From an uncultured Oscillibacter sp. (lineage in GTDB: Bacteria > Bacillota > Clostridia > Oscillospirales > Oscillospiraceae), in contig CAOJHG010000070.1 of the NCBI GenBank assembly GCA_948435975.1, positions 1 to 8,440 of the forward strand: a DNA stretch of 8,440 bases, given 5' to 3'. The notes beneath the pieces are model-generated. The model was not told the DNA's origin and made no database searches. It worked only from the letters and a program-made list of their open reading frames with translations. The position numbers and the translations under genes are program-made. Positions 1-6,565 of this stretch are shown one piece after another; positions within the stretch are counted from its first letter, which is position 1, and every line of letters starts with the position of its first letter.

Positions 1-241
1 CCTCTTCACGGCTGCGGGCAAGGGCCTCCTGGTCATGGGTCATCGGCAGGCGGATAGGGACCAGCTCTTTTTCCGCCAGCTCCGGCACCGCTTGGATGGC
101 GATTTGGTAGGCGGTTGTTTCCTGAGGGACCGCGCCGGGGCAGGCAATCACGCCGCTTTCCCGAATCAGCCGCACCGCCTTCAAAGTCATCAGTTCAGGG
201 TCTCCCGGACCGACGCCTACGCCGTATAAAGTTCCCAGCAT
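1..241 (-). CDS. cbiL: Precorrin-2/cobalt-factor II C20-methyltransferase, N-terminal part (3' end outside window)
   Basis: The 80 visible residues begin MLGTLYGVGVGPGDPELMTL, the glycine-rich N-terminal motif of the tetrapyrrole (corrin/porphyrin) methylase family. They continue through a segment reading IACPGAVPQETTAYQIA and then ELVPIRLPMTHD, which fits the C20-methyltransferase branch (CbiL/CobI) better than the other corrin methylases. The enzyme uses SAM to methylate C20 of the corrin precursor in cytosolic cobalamin synthesis. The ATG at 239-241 is supported by a GAAAGGAGA ribosome binding site at 248-256, 6-8 nt upstream, and by a near-consensus promoter at 284-313. The transcript leader would be only about 35 nt, too short for a cobalamin riboswitch. 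CbiL rather than CobI is chosen because the organism looks anaerobic. The remaining two thirds lie beyond the left edge. Confidence 0.92.
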   Translation of the reverse strand, partial: MLGTLYGVGVGPGDPELMTLKAVRLIRESGVIACPGAVPQETTAYQIAIQAVPELAEKELVPIRLPMTHDQEALARSREE

Positions 242-283
242 AAAAAATCTCCTTTCAGACCGGCATGATTTACTTGGTGGAAT

Positions 284-313
284 ATTATAAAGACTTTTCA
301 GTATGGATGTCAA
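284..313 (-). promoter_or_regulatory. Sigma-A promoter for cbiL
   Basis: On the minus strand TTGACA (308-313) and TATAAT (284-289) are separated by 18 bp. Both hexamers are exact consensus. The start of transcription would fall near 277, giving a leader of about 35 nt before the cbiL start codon. Confidence 0.8.
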
Positions 314-368
314 GAGCGGCCGAAAAGGGAAGAAGGGTGATTTCTTCGCAAAGAGGGGAACGCGGCGG

Positions 369-412
369 AAAAAAAGGAACAGCCATGCCCGGCAGTTCAG
401 GGCAGGCTGTTC
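369..412 (-). terminator. Rho-independent terminator of the ArAE/FUSC gene
   Basis: The arms 377-384 and 405-412 (GAACAGCC/GGCTGTTC on the plus strand) pair fully. After a single bulged A at 385, TGCCC (386-390) pairs with GGGCA (400-404) around a 9-nt loop. Read on the minus strand the stem is followed by a run of seven T (369-375). It lies 53 nt after the stop codon of the gene ending at 465 and also separates that gene from the cbiL promoter. Confidence 0.85.
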
Positions 413-464
413 ATGCGGCTTTGGGTTGGCTTGCAGGAAAATCCAAGGCATATGCGCCGCGGCG

Positions 465-1460
465 TCAACCGGCAGGGACCTTTCCCTCTTTGTGGATGAA
501 CTGCTTTTTTTCCAGCAGGAATTCTTCCAGATCCATCAAAATGTGGTAAAGGACGGCGCGGCTCTCAAACTCCGTGCGGCTGGCCGGCAGGGGTTCATCC
601 TTCATTTTCAGGAAGATATCCTCCAGACGCTGAAGCTGTAAGGCGGGCTCGTTCAGCTCGGTCACATACTGGCTCATATAAGAAATGTACTCCGCCACCA
701 CGTCCGCCTGTATGGGCATGTTTTTGATTTTCTGCATCTCGTTTTGCAGGTTGTGCAGGATACGGCACTGGTTCAGACGCATCTTGAAATAACGGGCATA
801 GTAGGCGGCGTCCTCTCCATAAGTGTTCCCTTCGTATTCATAAGCGTCTTCCATGGCCTTTTGAAGCTGGGACTCAATGGCGCTCAGCTCTTTCCACAGC
901 TTCTTACGGGACGGCTGGTTTAGGAGGTACTTCGCCATTTCCTCAATGACCGCCTGCATCCGCTGTTCAAGCTGGGCGATCTTCTGGGCAAAATTCCGCT
1001 TTTCTCCGCGGTTGTCTTGGAGCATGTTGAAGAGGAACGCAAACAGGATTCTGATGGCAACCAGAAGAAATTCGTTGAGAAAGAATGCTGGAGTGAAGTC
1101 CAGATTTGTCAGGAAATGGGTCCCGATAACAGCGTTGGTGGAGATGGTAGCCCGCCACCCCAGAAGCTCGCTGATGAAGGCGACGAGGAAAACGAAGAGG
1201 CCGTATGCAAGCCACTCGCTTCGGATAGGCAGAAACGTGGCGACAGCAATCACGGCGGCCAGGAGAAACGTGGCGATCCTGGCGATGGAAAGCTGCAGTG
1301 TGCCCTTTTTTGTGGTAATCAGGGTCAGCAGCGTGACGATTCCAGCGGAGGAAGAGAATTGCAGGCTGAGGAGCTCCGCTGTGTAGATTGCCAGACTGCT
1401 TCCAAGGGCAATCTTGCCAGCGAGAAGCAGAGCGCGTTTCCATTTTGTGACGTTCAACAT
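465..1460 (-). CDS. Aromatic acid exporter family (ArAE_1/FUSC-like) membrane protein
   Basis: This is a predicted inner-membrane protein of 331 residues. The N-terminal half (about 10-146) carries closely spaced hydrophobic segments at about 10-32, 40-50, 58-78, 83-100, 104-120 and 125-146. The C-terminal half (about 150-331) is charged, helical and cytosolic-looking, starting near RGEKRNFAQKIAQLEQRM. This arrangement and length fit the Firmicute 'aromatic acid exporter family' proteins (ArAE_1 plus a DUF939-type C-terminal domain), related to FUSC efflux proteins; a real substrate is not known. ATG 1458-1460 is preferred over an upstream in-frame ATG at 1682 because GAGGAT lies about 7 nt before it, a promoter lies inside the longer version, and the first 74 codons of the longer version resemble no part of the family. 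It appears monocistronic, with its own promoter and terminator. Confidence 0.85.
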   Translation of the reverse strand: MLNVTKWKRALLLAGKIALGSSLAIYTAELLSLQFSSSAGIVTLLTLITTKKGTLQLSIARIATFLLAAVIAVATFLPIRSEWLAYGLFVFLVAFISELLGWRATISTNAVIGTHFLTNLDFTPAFFLNEFLLVAIRILFAFLFNMLQDNRGEKRNFAQKIAQLEQRMQAVIEEMAKYLLNQPSRKKLWKELSAIESQLQKAMEDAYEYEGNTYGEDAAYYARYFKMRLNQCRILHNLQNEMQKIKNMPIQADVVAEYISYMSQYVTELNEPALQLQRLEDIFLKMKDEPLPASRTEFESRAVLYHILMDLEEFLLEKKQFIHKEGKVPAG

Positions 1461-1501
1461 GTATCTATCCTCAGAGAAAAGTTTGGAGAAATCTTTATAT
1501 A

Positions 1502-1530
1502 ATTTTAACATACCGCTGTGATAGAAACAA
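1502..1530 (-). promoter_or_regulatory. Possible promoter of the ArAE/FUSC gene
   Basis: On the minus strand there is TAAAAT (1502-1507) with an upstream TG in extended -10 position. A weak -35, TTGTTT (1525-1530), sits 17 bp away. It is placed about 40 nt before the chosen start codon. The -35 is poor, so the call rests mainly on the extended -10 and the spacing. Confidence 0.45.
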
Positions 1531-1823
1531 GGATTTTTTGGTCGGTTTTGAAAGTATTTGGCGAATCCATCCAGAGCCCGCCGGTTTCTGCCACGCTGAA
1601 GGCCATATGGCAGGAATTGAGCTGTACATACAGACAGATAGGACTTGAACAGGGAAAATGAGTAACAGTCGTTCTGCATCACCTATGAATTTCTCATTTT
1701 TGACGATAACGGACATATTTAGTACGCTTATGATAGACGGATGCTGTCATTTGGAAAATACTTCGAGAATGTCAGTTTCCTGCAAGTATTTCTAACATAT
1801 CTGCCTGAGAAGCCTGGGAAGCG
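1531..1823. other. Intergenic stretch with no recognisable gene
   Basis: This gap lies between the divergent promoters of the ArAE gene and the decayed M20 gene. Short open frames exist on both strands (for example minus 1495-1716 and the upstream extension of the ArAE frame to 1682), but none shows a recognisable family motif or a convincing ribosome binding site. I see no hairpin with a T-run and no RNA gene here. Confidence 0.5.
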
Positions 1824-1832
1824 TGGTATAAT
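1824..1832 (+). promoter_or_regulatory. Extended -10 promoter of the decayed M20 amidohydrolase gene
   Basis: TGG followed by a perfect TATAAT (1827-1832) forms an extended -10 element, with no good -35 at normal spacing. Transcription would begin near 1839, about 24 nt before the ATG at 1863, with a purine-rich AAGGAAAGAAGG stretch in between. Confidence 0.55.
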
Positions 1833-1862
1833 CAAGATAAGCGAAGGAAAGAAGGCCTTGCA

Positions 1863-2572
1863 ATGACACAGCATCTGAACTTTCAGGAAAGAGTGCTGGC
1901 TATGCGGGAAGAGACGGCAGCCCACCGGCGGTGCGATGATGTCTCCGTGAATGGAATCAAGGTCAAAGTCCATGGCTAGGGGGCGCACGGGGCCTATCCA
2001 AACAGCTCTATTGACCCAATCAATATTGCCGTTCACATCTGCCTTGTCCTGGAAGCTCTGATTGCCCGGGAGCCGGACACTGGGAAAAACTGTATACTGA
2101 CCATTGGAAGTTTTTTGGCAGGTTCCGCGCCCAACATCATTCCGGACTCCGCCGTTTTGCAGGGGACTATTCGGACCAACGACAAAGCCGCTGGGAACTG
2201 CTGGTCTGGCAGATGAAAGAGGCTTCGGCAGGGACGGCGCAGGTCTACGGCGGAAGTGTGGAACTTGAGATTGCTGTCCAGAGTCCCGCCGCTGAGCTGC
2301 AACAAGGAGCTGACGGAAAAAATGGCGGACTATCTGAAAGCGATTCCCAACATGAGTCCTGTTTCGGAACCAGCGCCAATGCGTCGGAGGATTTTGCGCT
2401 CGTCGCAGACCGGGCGCCCAGTGTGTTTATGTATCTCTCCGCCGGTTTTCAGGACGAACGGGGGGAGGCTCCTGCCCATAATCCAAAGGTGCGGTTCAAC
2501 CAGGACATGTGCGCCGCCGGTCCGGCGTTCCTGGCCCACTGCGCCGCACACTGGCTGGAAGAGCTGGAGTAA
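1863..2572 (+). pseudogene. Degenerate M20 family (M20D-type) amidohydrolase/peptidase
   Basis: Pieces of one M20 amidohydrolase can be read in order across two frames. The frame opened by ATG 1863 gives an N-terminus (FQERVLAMREETAAHRR) that jumps to the dimerisation domain: KVKVHG, TAG at 1977-1979, then GAHGAYPNSSIDPINIAVHI and AGSAPNIIPDSAVLQGTIRT. Near 2185-2200 the homology moves to another frame (ELLVWQMKEASAGTAQVYGG). Near 2285 it moves back (PLSCNKELTEKMADYLKAIP). Near 2355-2370 it shifts again (ASEDFALVADRAP, then PAHNPKVRFNQD and AHCAAHWLEELE), ending at TAA 2570-2572. Family members have about 390-400 residues; only about 236 codons remain, and most of the catalytic metal-binding half between residue ~23 and the dimerisation domain is missing. 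The intact gene would hydrolyse N-acyl or peptide amides. The product cannot be functional. The frame breaks are seen directly; exact break points are approximate. Confidence 0.88.
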
Positions 2573-2604
2573 GGGGCGCGGGGCTTTCGTTATGCTGGAC
2601 CTTG

Positions 2605-3579
2605 TCAGAAGGCCAGGTCTAAATCCACATCCCCCTGAATGCCGTTCACCCGACCGGAGTGGGAATACTGCCACAGGTCGAAGTGGTAGTAGAAATCCGG
2701 CGTAGAATCATACTCCGCCAGCCACAGCGCATAGTCAGTCAAATCCCGCAGGTCGTAGCGAAGGTAGCCCAGTGTCTGGTTGAAATAGACCGCCGGACGG
2801 TAGCCCGCATCCTCGATCCGTGCACAGAAGGCGGCGGCACAGCGGGTCAGTGTCTCTCCGTCCAGGCCGTCGGTGCGGGCGCCGGCGTTGGGAATAGACT
2901 CCCAGTCAAAGGCCACAGGGAAGCTGAGGGCCTGGCCATCCAGAACGCTCAGCACGTACGCCGCTTCTTCCTCCGCCTCCTCAGGGGTAACGGCCTGGGA
3001 AAAGAAGTAAACGCCTACCTCAAGCCCTGCGTCCAGCGCTCCCCGGAGATTCTGTTCAAAGGTCTGGTCCAAAAATAAGCCGCCCTCTGTATACCCCCGA
3101 TGGCCCAGACGGAGGATGGCAAACTCGATGCCGTCTGCCGCCACAGCCTGCCAGTCAATGTCCTTTTGATGGGTAGATACGTCGATGCCCGCTCTGGCCC
3201 GCCGTCCATCCTGCTCATACGTGACCCGGCCTTTCTCGTCCACAGAAAAGGCGTCCTTGTCATAGGGGTTGAGGGGCATTCCCTCCAGAGGCGTCAGGAC
3301 CTTGCCGCCAAATTGGAAGGTGACCGGCTCTTCCGGAAGCTCCGAGGAGGCTGCTGGCTCCTGAGCTTTCCGCAGGGCCAGAAACAGCACTGTTACAGAT
3401 ACGGTCAATGCGATGATGGAGAGCGCCAGAGACAGGAGGCTCAATCCGTTTGAGCGGGACTGTTTCTGGTGGCGGGGTGCGGGCGGCGTCTGCTGGTCAT
3501 TGACTGGAGCCGCGTCTCCCGGCGGGCAGTTTGTGGGTTTCCGTTCCTTCAAATCCATTCCAGACAGGCCATCATTCAT
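2605..3579 (-). CDS. Membrane-anchored GH25 (lysozyme/muramidase-type) glycoside hydrolase
   Basis: The protein has 324 residues. A polar, proline-rich cytosolic N-terminus (1-44) is followed by one transmembrane segment (about 45-69, LSLLSLALSIIALTVSVTV), a linker, and a GH25 domain from about 130 to 324. GH25 hallmarks are AGIDVSTHQKDIDW (D133), GVYFFSQA (189-196), the catalytic-type VAFDWES (D225, E227), WLAEYD (286-291), WQYS (303-306) and the closing DVDLDLAF. GH25 enzymes cleave the beta-1,4 bond between N-acetylmuramic acid and N-acetylglucosamine in peptidoglycan. With an uncleaved anchor the domain would act at the outer face of the membrane, so a role in wall turnover or spore/cell remodelling is likely but inferred. 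The ATG at 3577-3579 is chosen over one at 3693 because GGAGG lies 8 nt upstream and a promoter lies between the two. No clear terminator follows; the gene converges on the decayed M20 gene. Confidence 0.92.
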   Translation of the reverse strand: MNDGLSGMDLKERKPTNCPPGDAAPVNDQQTPPAPRHQKQSRSNGLSLLSLALSIIALTVSVTVLFLALRKAQEPAASSELPEEPVTFQFGGKVLTPLEGMPLNPYDKDAFSVDEKGRVTYEQDGRRARAGIDVSTHQKDIDWQAVAADGIEFAILRLGHRGYTEGGLFLDQTFEQNLRGALDAGLEVGVYFFSQAVTPEEAEEEAAYVLSVLDGQALSFPVAFDWESIPNAGARTDGLDGETLTRCAAAFCARIEDAGYRPAVYFNQTLGYLRYDLRDLTDYALWLAEYDSTPDFYYHFDLWQYSHSGRVNGIQGDVDLDLAF

Positions 3580-3612
3580 AGCGGTATCCTCCACAATTCG
3601 ACAATTTTCTCT

Positions 3613-3621
3613 ATTATACCA
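3613..3621 (-). promoter_or_regulatory. Extended -10 promoter of the GH25 gene
   Basis: On the minus strand TGG precedes a perfect TATAAT (3613-3618), an extended -10 element. No good -35 is present at 16-18 bp. The start of transcription would be near 3606, giving a short leader of about 27 nt with the GGAGG site. Confidence 0.6.
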
Positions 3622-3647
3622 CAAACCGGCCCATTCCGTACAGTAAA

Positions 3648-3959
3648 TTAACGGCCCTGCCCAATTGGAACCATTGACAACCAATCGTTCCAATCAGGCA
3701 GGGTCATTAGCATAATTCTATAATTCAGTTGATTGTTCGGCGCTGCATCGTCCGTAATCTTGGCGATAGCGTTGTTCTTGTCGTTGGAACTGGCAGAGAA
3801 GCGATTAACCGCTATGATATTAGTGGTGATGCCGCTGGCATAGGACGCTCTGGACAACATGACGGTAAAGTTTGACTGCGTGACTGTGCTGGTGGGCCGG
3901 AAGCTGCCATCCGTATATCCGCTGACGATGCTCTGGGATACGCACCACTTTATCGCCTG
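3648..3959 (-). pseudogene. Truncated SLH (S-layer homology) domain remnant
   Basis: Between a TAA at 3960-3962 and a TAA at 3648-3650 the minus strand is open for 103 codons. It begins QAIKWCVSQSIVSGYTDGSF and continues RPTSTVTQSNFTVMLSRASY, the second half of a typical SLH repeat (W..S.GIVSGY.DG.FRP...V....F..ML.RA). SLH domains anchor exported proteins to secondary wall polymers. There is no start codon at the front of the homology, no ribosome binding site and no export signal, and normally at least part of a 55-residue repeat and further repeats would precede it. The only ATG with any extension (3858-3860) would drop the conserved part. The tail after the SLH motif resembles nothing and runs into a palindrome. 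I read this as the leftover 3' portion of an S-layer-type gene. Confidence 0.7.
3653..3705. repeat. Long near-perfect palindrome (hairpin-forming)
   Basis: CCCTGCC (3655-3661) pairs with GGCAGGG (3697-3703). ATTGGAAC (3664-3671) pairs with GTTCCAAT (3687-3694), and ATTG (3673-3676) with CAAT (3682-3685), around a 5-nt loop. The mismatches (CA/CA and C/C) are placed symmetrically, and G3653 can also pair with C3705. On the minus strand it is followed by GTTAATTTACTG, a poor T-run, so it may be a weak terminator, a repeat-family member or the scar of a mobile element. It lies inside the open frame of the SLH remnant, just before its stop. Confidence 0.75.
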
Positions 3960-4055
3960 TTAAGGCTTGGTATTACTGATTGCTTGAGCCGGGCGTTCGC
4001 TTATAATCCTCCGCCGGTCTGATTGATGGGATACCATAGAAAACCGGACTTTTAA

Positions 4056-4091
4056 CAAAAGAAAACCACCAAAACCGGCGGTTTTCTTTTG
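4056..4091 (-). terminator. Rho-independent terminator after tRNA-Pro
   Basis: CAAAAGAAAACC (4056-4067) pairs with GGTTTTCTTTTG (4080-4091), a 12-bp stem with a 12-nt loop. Read on the minus strand the descending arm itself is T-rich and is followed by TTAAAAG. It begins 5 nt after the tRNA CCA end. Confidence 0.7.
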
Positions 4092-4095
4092 ATTG

Positions 4096-4171
4096 TGGTC
4101 GGAGTGCAGGGACTCGAACCCTGGGCCTCCTGCTCCCAAAGCAGGCGCGCTACCAACTGCGCAACACCCCG
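4096..4171 (-). tRNA. tRNA-Pro(UGG), CCA encoded
   Basis: The 76-nt minus-strand sequence folds as a full cloverleaf. The acceptor stem CGGGGTG/CACTCCG has one G-U pair. The D stem is GCGC/GCGC with loop AGTTGGTA. The anticodon stem is CCTGC/GCAGG with loop TTTGGGA, hence anticodon TGG. The variable loop is AGGCC, and the T stem CAGGG/CCCTG has loop TTCGAGT. The discriminator base is A and CCA is encoded (4096-4098). It reads proline codons CCN, mainly CCA/CCG. Confidence 0.97.
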
Positions 4172-4257
4172 GCATTTTTAAATCTCACCAAAACCTCTCG
4201 CCTTCAACAGCCCGGCTCTCAGCCAACCCCTCTCCATACCCTGCTCAGTGCATTTCT

Positions 4258-4285
4258 ATTTTACTCTGTTTCCAGCCAAAGTCAA
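4258..4285 (-). promoter_or_regulatory. Likely promoter of tRNA-Pro
   Basis: On the minus strand TTGACT (4280-4285) and TAAAAT (4258-4263) are separated by 16 bp. Transcription would start near 4251, giving a 5' leader of about 80 nt to be removed by RNase P. The leader region (4172-4250) shows no open frame or other RNA structure that I recognise. Confidence 0.55.
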
Positions 4286-4339
4286 GATAAAAGCCCGAAA
4301 ATCACGCGGACAATTTAAAATCACAGCTTCCTGGACTTC

Positions 4340-4369
4340 TTGAACAAAGCCGTCCCTTTGTGCTATAGT
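4340..4369 (+). promoter_or_regulatory. Promoter of the WYL regulator gene
   Basis: TTGAAC (4340-4345) and TATAGT (4364-4369) are separated by 18 bp, with TGC giving an extended -10. The start of transcription would be near 4376, about 50 nt before the ATG. Confidence 0.7.
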
Positions 4370-4425
4370 AATTCAAAAAGCCTCCCCCCTCTCCAAACAC
4401 CCCCGCTCAAAGAAAGGACCTCCTC

Positions 4426-5682
4426 ATGAAAAACAGCCGCCTCTTCGAAATCCTATACCTCCTCGTCGAAAAACGGTCCGTCACCGCCGGAGAACTGGCC
4501 ACGAGGCTGGAGGTATCGGAGCGGACCATCTACCGGGATATCGACGCCCTATCCGCCGCCGGCATCCCGGTCTTCACCCAAAAAGGGCAGGGTGGCGGCA
4601 TCCGCCTCATGGACCAGTTCGTTCTGGACCGAGCCCTCCTGTCCCAGGAGCAGCAGGACGAAATCCTGTTCGCCCTTCAGGCCACCCTGGCCACCGGCGG
4701 CACAGAGGAGGAAACCCTGACCCGTCTTTCCACCCTGTTCCGCCGGGAGGGCGGAGACTGGCTGGAGGTGGACTTCACCGACTGGGGCAGCGGATCAATG
4801 GAGCGAGAGAATTTCGCCCTGGTGAAACAGGCCGTTCTGAAGCGCAAGCCCCTTTCCTTCACCTACTACAGCTCCGCCGGGGAGAAGAGCCGCCGGACCG
4901 TTGAACCCGCCCGCCTGGTGTTCAAAGGCGGTTGCTGGTACCTCTCCGCCTTTTGCCGGACCCGTCAGGACTGGCGCATCTTCCGCCTGGTACGAATGGC
5001 GGACCTGACCGCGGAAGACGGAACCTGCCCACCCCGCCGGCCTCCGGAGCGCCTGGAGGCCCCCTCCCCCGTCGAATACCCAAGGGCCGCCCTGCGGCTG
5101 CGCTTCCAGCCTTCCGCCGCTTGGCGGGTGCGGGACTACTTCCACCCAAAGCAGGTCACCCCGGAGGCAGACGGCTGTCTGCTGGTGCGCTGCGCCTTCC
5201 CCGAGGACCAGTGGCTCCTCTCCTTTCTCCTGTCCTTCGGCAACCAGCTGGAGGTGCTGTCGCCGGTCTATTGGCGGGAGATTCTCGCCAGAGAGAGCAA
5301 AAAAATATGGACCGTCTATGAAACCGGACAGACCCTGTCAAGTTTCAAGGCGTATGCTGGTTCCAGAGGCGGGAAGCCAAGTCCCGCCCAATATAAGGAG
5401 GATATTCCTATGGAAGACCGGAAATTCTGCCAGTGCTGCGGCATGCCTCTGGACAAGCCCGAAGACGCGGGCACCGAGGCCGGCGGCACCCCCAGCGGCG
5501 ACTACTGCCGTTACTGCTACCAAAACGGGGCCTTTACCGCCCCCGACGCCACCATGGACGACATCATTGCCTTTAACCTGAAATTCAACGAGGAAAACGG
5601 CCATCCCTTCGGTCCTCAGGCCGAGGCGGAAACGATGATGCGGAGCTGGTTCCCCACCTTGAAACGCTGGAGAAAGCCGTAA
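4426..5682 (+). CDS. HTH/WYL-domain transcriptional regulator fused in frame to a zinc-ribbon domain
   Basis: The 418 residues hold three parts. Residues 4-61 are a DeoR/HTH_11-type winged helix (RLFEILYLLVEKRSVTAGEL, then SERTIYRDIDAL as recognition helix). Residues about 130-200 form the WYL domain, with W171-Y172-L173 in GGCWYLSAF and downstream RIFRLVRM, and about 215-300 a WCX-like tail. Residues 329-418 form a separate small zinc-ribbon domain with C335-x2-C338 and C361-x2-C364 (CCGMPL and DYCRYC), of a kind often found as a stand-alone ~85-90-residue protein. YafY-type WYL regulators usually end near residue 300-320, so the fusion is unusual. WYL domains sense ligands such as nucleic acids or nucleotides and control the adjacent helix-turn-helix; the target here is unknown. 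ATG 4426 has AAAGGA 7 nt upstream. The join retains a full ribosome binding site and ATG, so the zinc-ribbon part may also be made separately. Confidence 0.88.
   Translation: MKNSRLFEILYLLVEKRSVTAGELATRLEVSERTIYRDIDALSAAGIPVFTQKGQGGGIRLMDQFVLDRALLSQEQQDEILFALQATLATGGTEEETLTRLSTLFRREGGDWLEVDFTDWGSGSMERENFALVKQAVLKRKPLSFTYYSSAGEKSRRTVEPARLVFKGGCWYLSAFCRTRQDWRIFRLVRMADLTAEDGTCPPRRPPERLEAPSPVEYPRAALRLRFQPSAAWRVRDYFHPKQVTPEADGCLLVRCAFPEDQWLLSFLLSFGNQLEVLSPVYWREILARESKKIWTVYETGQTLSSFKAYAGSRGGKPSPAQYKEDIPMEDRKFCQCCGMPLDKPEDAGTEAGGTPSGDYCRYCYQNGAFTAPDATMDDIIAFNLKFNEENGHPFGPQAEAETMMRSWFPTLKRWRKP
5395..5412 (+). promoter_or_regulatory. Internal Shine-Dalgarno and ATG for a separate zinc-ribbon protein
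   Basis: AAGGAGG (5395-5401) lies 8 nt before an ATG (5410-5412) that is in frame with the WYL gene and starts exactly at the zinc-ribbon homology (MEDRKFCQCCGMPL). Translation from here would give a 90-residue protein ending at 5682. The site is as good as any ribosome binding site in the window, so two products, one fused and one free, are plausible. Confidence 0.7.
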
Positions 5683-5716
5683 GGAACCTTCCGAGAAAAC
5701 CGGCGTCTTCCCAGTA

Positions 5717-5775
5717 AAGAAGCAAAAACAGCGCGCTTGCCTTTGGTACCAAGAACCGTACCAACGCAAGCGCGC
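5717..5775 (-). terminator. Terminator between convergent genes (strong for the methyltransferase)
   Basis: GCGCGCTTGC (5731-5740) pairs with GCAAGCGCGC (5766-5775), and inside it TTGGTAC (5743-5749) pairs with GTACCAA (5758-5764) around an 8-nt loop. On the minus strand the stem is followed by TGTTTTTGCTTCTTT, a good U-tract, so it ends the methyltransferase transcript. On the plus strand the following CGTTCTGTTATTC is a poorer T-run but could give partial termination of the WYL/zinc-ribbon gene. Confidence 0.85.
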
Positions 5776-5830
5776 CGTTCTGTTATTCACGCAGCCGCCC
5801 CGCCTTACACCCCCGCTTCCAGGGACAGGC

Positions 5831-6565
5831 TCACCCCTTTTTCACAGCCGCTTTCACCAACAGCATCATCGGGCGGCGCAGTTCGTCCCTCATGCCCGGA
5901 AGGTCCATCATCTCCTCCGGCGGCTCCGCTTCCACCACCGCTTTCAGTTCAAAACCATGGTTCAGCAGCCCCATCAGAATCTGCGTCAGCGTATGGTGTT
6001 GTTTCACGACGTCACACCCCAGAAAGCGCGTGTTTCGTTTCCCTGGGAAAAAATATTGGTCAACGGGCCAATGCCGCGGCGCTCCCTCTTTGGTATACTC
6101 CCAATCCTGTCCAACCCCGGCGGTAAAGACTGGGTGCTCAATGTTAAAAAGAAACACGCCCCCGGGCTTCAGCGTTTTGTATACATCTTGAAATACCTTC
6201 TCCAGGTCCTCAATATAGTGCAGGGCCAAGTTGGACACGACACAGTCCCAACCATCCTTCGGATATTCATAGTCCTCAATTCCGCAGACCTGATACTCAA
6301 TCCGGCCCTCCGGGTTGTGCCTCTCCGCCTCCTCAATCATGTTCCGGCTCAGGTCAAGGCCCAGCACCCGTTCCGCTCCCTGCTCTGCCGCGAATCTGCA
6401 ATGCCAGCCGTAGCCGCACCCAAGATCAAGCACCGCTTTCCCTTCAAGCGGCGGAAACAGGGGCTTTAACTGATGCCACTCTCCGGCGGCGCTCAGCCCA
6501 TCCCGGCTGCGGGGCATCTTCGCGTATTGCTCAAAGAACCCCTCCTGATCATATGAATTCCCCAT
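5831..6565 (-). CDS. Class I SAM-dependent methyltransferase
   Basis: The 244-residue protein has the Rossmann-fold motifs of class I methyltransferases. Motif I is AVLDLGCGYGWHCRFAA (44-60), the acidic ribose-binding residue is in VLGLDLSRNM (67-76), motif post-I/II is WDCVVSNLALHYIEDL (106-121) and motif III is LKPGGVFLFNIEHPVF (132-147). The pattern fits the Methyltransf_11/25 group with a small-molecule or unknown substrate; I cannot name the acceptor. The ATG at 6563-6565 (MGNSYDQEGF) is preferred over one at 6583 because AAGGGG lies 8 nt before it, whereas the upstream ATG has no properly placed site. It has its own promoter at 6685-6713 and a strong terminator, so it looks monocistronic. 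The leader of about 113 nt is long for this window but shows no riboswitch that I recognise. Confidence 0.9.
   Translation of the reverse strand: MGNSYDQEGFFEQYAKMPRSRDGLSAAGEWHQLKPLFPPLEGKAVLDLGCGYGWHCRFAAEQGAERVLGLDLSRNMIEEAERHNPEGRIEYQVCGIEDYEYPKDGWDCVVSNLALHYIEDLEKVFQDVYKTLKPGGVFLFNIEHPVFTAGVGQDWEYTKEGAPRHWPVDQYFFPGKRNTRFLGCDVVKQHHTLTQILMGLLNHGFELKAVVEAEPPEEMMDLPGMRDELRRPMMLLVKAAVKKG

Noticed and set aside
242..283. Cobalamin riboswitch before cbiL
   Set aside because: The promoter leaves a leader of only about 35 nt, far too short for a cobalamin riboswitch, and no B12-box-like motif was seen.
1540..1665. Possible LysR-like C-terminal remnant on the plus strand before the M20 pseudogene
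   Set aside because: The resemblance is limited to a few residues and is not enough to support a call.
1461..1682. N-terminal extension of the ArAE/FUSC protein by 74 residues
   Set aside because: No ribosome binding site at the upstream ATG, no family resemblance, and a likely promoter lies inside it; the start at 1460 has a good site.
3580..3693. N-terminal extension of the GH25 protein
   Set aside because: A perfect extended -10 lies inside it and the ATG at 3579 has GGAGG at ideal spacing.
3984..4007. TATAAT at 4002-4007 as a plus-strand promoter
   Set aside because: The only -35 candidates (TTGAGC, TTGCTT) have wrong spacing or poor match, and nothing on the plus strand lies downstream before the antisense tRNA.
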